Part shown: positions 61,731 to 64,000 of the stretch, piece by piece
How positions within the stretch are numbered: the first letter of the stretch is position 1
Layout of the letters: every line of letters starts with the position of its first letter
Assembly (NCBI RefSeq): GCF_050947875.1
Contig: NC_134572.1
Coordinates: 123,703,105 to 123,767,104 of the forward strand
Direction: 5' to 3'
Source: Dermacentor variabilis
Lineage: Eukaryota; Arthropoda; Arachnida; Ixodida; Ixodidae
DNA length: 64,000 nt
Translations under genes and position numbers: made by a program
Notes under the pieces: generated by a model
The model's database searches: none
The model's input: the letters and a program-made list of their open reading frames with translations, nothing else
Told to the model about the DNA's origin: nothing

Positions 61731-63872
61731 AGGGTTGGAAGTGGTGCGCCATTTGCGCCATCCTGCTCCAAACTGCTTTCCCTGCGCCATCCTGCTCTAA
61801 AACACAATTTTGCGCCATAACTCCGCCGCGCCGGCCACTTCGATGTTTTACCGTCAAATTTAGCGAAGCCTATGGGTTATTTTTCCTCTCACTGTGGGCT
61901 AGCCAATCTGATCCAATCCGATCCGATCCGATACTTCGTGCGAAGCTGTTTGGTGTTGTGTTTGTAAGCTGCTGCCGTTGGATGCTGGTCGCCTGCAAGC
62001 TTGGACATGAGCAAAAGTAAGTGTATTGAAGCTACCGAATCTAGAAAATGCTACATTATAGCAGTTATGTAACTTAAATGCTCAGCCTTGAGGGCAGCGC
62101 AGACAGGATTGTCTAAAAGCGAAGCTGGGTGGTCATGCCTTGTAGCTGCAGTGGACGAAAATGTGGCGCCATTGTTTGATTTTTCGTGATATATGGTATG
62201 CAGTAGGAAACAAGCTAGTGCCACTTGTATTTGTTGGTCCTCGCTTGTCATCAGGTCAGGTTGTCGAGCATACTAAATTCTCTATTATTTGACCCCCGTT
62301 TTCTCATATAATTCGAAATAGCAGCGCGGTCCCAAAGCCTATGGTGTCGGACGCTCGCTAGTTCGCACATGAGAAGGTTCGCACTGGTTAATTATGGCGG
62401 GGCCGCTTCGAAGTACCACCCGCGACGTCAGTGATTGACCTAATAGACCTCACCGAACCTGTGTAGGGAACAGTGATGCCCGCACACCACAGGCGCGTGT
62501 GCTATGGCAGGCGCGACGTGCACGACTCCTTTTTGTTCAGAATGCCGCCCAGCTCTTTGACAAGTTTCAAACCTTGTTTCAGAGCAAAGAGCCTCTTCTT
62601 CATTTATTTTATGATGAAATAGTTGCTGTGGTCAAACAGCTGATGGGCAGATTTTTGCGGCAGGAGTCGTTTGTAGATGTAACTGGTTTCCATTTGAAGA
62701 ATGTTCAAGTTGAATCGCAAGCTAACTGGAAAGTGAAACCTGAGCTTGGCTTAGATACTGAGAAAGAAATGGAGCTTTGGACACCAACTCAGAAAAAGGC
62801 TTTCTATGTCAAGACCAGAGCTTTCTATATATCCTGCACAAAGTACCTCGTCTCAAGGTTACCTTTGGACAACAAAGTGCTGTTCCACAGTAGATTTTTG
62901 AAGCCTGGTGTAGTAGGAGACCACTACACAACGTCACTGCGCTACATCGCGAATGCCCTGCCACAAGTCATGCCACCCAGCGAAGTATCATCTCTAACTG
63001 ATGAGTGCTTGCGCCTTTGCTGCGAAATTTCTGACTGGGATGTTTCAACAAATGTTGTTGAACACTGGGTTAATGTGTTTGCACTAAAAATGCCCACTGG
63101 CGAACCCAAATACCCAAGACTGGGAAGGCTCGTAAGGGCTGTTCTTTCCTTGCCGCATGGCAACGCAGACTGCGAGAGAGGATTCAGCGAAAACAAGCAG
63201 GCGCTTCACCATCGAGCCTCTTTGTCAATAACAAGTGTGTCAAGCCTTCGTCAAACGAAAGCATACTTGAAGCGTTATGGGGGTGACGTCACAAAGGTGC
63301 CAATCACTAGAGATCTCCTGAAGTGTGTTGGAAAGTCGTACAGTGGTTATCGCAAACGCGTTGAAATGGAAGAAGAATCAAAATCACGCAAACGGAAATG
63401 TGACGAGCCACTGACAGAAAGCAGCGAAGAAAAAAAGCTGAAAGAGGAAAAGGCCACCCTGCAGTGCCGTCTATCCACCCTGAAGGCATTACTTACCAGT
63501 GCCGAGGAACTCATCAGCACAGGAGTAAAATCGAAGGACATGGACAAAGTGGAAACTGGAAACGTTTTGCTCGTTGATGTGAATTCCAAATTGCCGGCGG
63601 TGCTTGAGCGCATTAGAATGATAGATTCCATGCTGGAATCTAACAAGTAATTCTAACAAGCAAATTGAATGCTGAATAAAATGATTTTCTTTGCGTTTTT
63701 TTGTATGTCAGTGTGAAGTTGCAATTATTACAAGTACTTTACTCTAGAAACATGCTCCAAAACACAATTTTTGTGCTCCAAAACATAACTTTCGTGCTCC
63801 AAAGCTGCTCCGGAATGGCATTATTACTGCTCCATGAGCTGCTCCAAAATGCTCAAGCCTGCTTCCACCCCT
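61731..63872 (+). mobile_element. hAT-like DNA transposon inserted in the I-like LINE
   Basis: The left end AGGGTTGGAAGTGG and right end, reversed, AGGGGTGGAAGCAGG are short imperfect TIRs, and a 7-of-8 target duplication flanks them; both fit hAT. A 383-codon transposase frame lies inside. Both ends contain clustered TGCTCC motifs. The element is 2.14 kb and probably lacks the N-terminal half of its transposase. Confidence 0.88.
62499..63650 (+). CDS. hAT-type transposase, C-terminal part, open frame
   Basis: The frame has 383 codons without a stop. It includes LGLDTEKEMELWTPTQKKAF and, near residues 205-235, YPRLGRLVRAVLSLPHGNAD followed by CERGFSENK, the hAT dimerisation region (pattern YP-L--L---VL--P---A-CER-FS). 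The tail is Lys/Glu-rich and may be coiled coil, with a basic KSRKRK patch. The frame starts with GTG and the first ATG is MGRFLRQ, about 49 codons in, so the true start is unknown. A BED zinc finger and the N-terminal DDE residues are not visible. The protein could be a truncated or host-usable fragment. Confidence 0.8.
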   Translation: MLWQARRARLLFVQNAAQLFDKFQTLFQSKEPLLHLFYDEIVAVVKQLMGRFLRQESFVDVTGFHLKNVQVESQANWKVKPELGLDTEKEMELWTPTQKKAFYVKTRAFYISCTKYLVSRLPLDNKVLFHSRFLKPGVVGDHYTTSLRYIANALPQVMPPSEVSSLTDECLRLCCEISDWDVSTNVVEHWVNVFALKMPTGEPKYPRLGRLVRAVLSLPHGNADCERGFSENKQALHHRASLSITSVSSLRQTKAYLKRYGGDVTKVPITRDLLKCVGKSYSGYRKRVEMEEESKSRKRKCDEPLTESSEEKKLKEEKATLQCRLSTLKALLTSAEELISTGVKSKDMDKVETGNVLLVDVNSKLPAVLERIRMIDSMLESNK

Positions 63873-63880
63873 GAAAGCGC

Positions 63881-64000
63881 GTTTTACGTTCGGGATGTCT
63901 CATAGTTTGTCTGCGGGTCCCTTCATCACTATGTTAAATAGTAATGGAGAGATGACTGAGCCTTGAGGTGTTCCGATGGAGCCCAGCGTGTAAGGGTCCG
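63881..64000 (-). pseudogene. I-like LINE ORF2, RT palm part at window edge
   Basis: The frame reads LGSIGTPQGSVISPLLFNIV then MKGPADKL, a stop, and DIPNVKRAF. GTPQGSVISPLLFN is the RT motif before the YADD box. The in-frame TGA shows the copy is inactive. Confidence 0.87.

Larger units (their letters stand above)
58890..64000 (-). mobile_element. I-clade-like LINE, 5'-open, split by two DNA transposons
   Basis: Read on the minus strand from 64000: an RT block with GTPQGSVISPLLFNIVM (about 63960-63900), then, after a hAT insertion, YADDITIW (61722-61690) with the catalytic Asp pair. The thumb region follows, then a pogo-like insertion, then LGIPQRASTA..., an RNase H domain and a Cys-rich tail. 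RT followed by RNase H is the I-clade layout. Removing the two insertions restores reading frame at both joints. The copy is dead (stops, one frameshift). It continues beyond the right edge. Confidence 0.87.

Noticed and set aside
62007..62510. A spliced N-terminal exon for the hAT transposase (ATGAGCAAAA then GTAAGT)
   Set aside because: The two candidate acceptors near 62492 and 62510 are both in the wrong phase, and no BED finger is seen.
57480..64000. A ninth DCAF8 exon
   Set aside because: No frame with a YNDEDIYLF-like block and suitable splice sites was found.
1..64000. CRISPR arrays, bacterial operons or prophage
   Set aside because: The gene structure is clearly eukaryotic and no spaced direct-repeat array is present.

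Overview
This window is eukaryotic and intron-rich, and it most likely comes from a hard tick (Ixodida, probably Metastriata). It holds two arthropod-type genes with short exons and very long introns. It also holds tRNA-derived SINE copies of the type I know from ticks (Ruka-like), an RTE-like LINE with an (ATG)n tail, an I-clade-like LINE with RNase H, and many TA-flanked pogo/Tigger-like DNA transposons. The assignment to ticks rests on recognition by eye; no database search was possible.

Two protein-coding genes diverge from a shared upstream region at about 22.5-24.4 kb. To the left, on the minus strand, are exons 1-5 of a hormone-sensitive lipase (LIPE/HSL). These five exons (22547 down to 419) give 395 codons in continuous phase. 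They cover the N-terminal domain and the HGGG oxyanion-hole segment; the exon with the catalytic serine lies beyond the left edge. To the right, on the plus strand, are eight coding exons of DCAF8 (WDR42A), a WD40 substrate receptor of CUL4-DDB1 ubiquitin ligases, from 24425 to 57478. They give 452 codons plus one base, all in phase, and the gene continues past the right edge.

The rest is intron filled with mobile elements. HSL introns hold a pair of 149-bp direct repeats around exon 5, a Tigger-like element (3538-4774), a LINE 3' fragment, an (AAT)n tract, a fold-back repeat with hammerhead-like motifs, a (TG)n tract, a nested pair of TIR elements (16149-17758) and a mariner remnant. DCAF8 introns hold a deleted RTE copy, several Tigger-like elements, a decayed hAT fragment and SINE copies. 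They also hold a 3.5-kb TIR element (44957-48450) bounded by a perfect 8-bp target duplication, which carries a SINE and an RTE LINE inside it.

The right end (about 58.9-64.0 kb) is an I-like LINE on the minus strand, cut twice: by a 1.17-kb non-autonomous pogo-like element (60149-61317) and by a 2.14-kb hAT-like element (61731-63872) with a 383-codon transposase reading frame. A sister copy of the pogo-like element sits at 39645-40820 inside another TIR element. I saw no rRNA gene, genuine tRNA gene or CRISPR array, and no new multi-gene system. The novelty is in transposon nesting, possible GC-AG introns in HSL, and possible ribozyme-like repeats.
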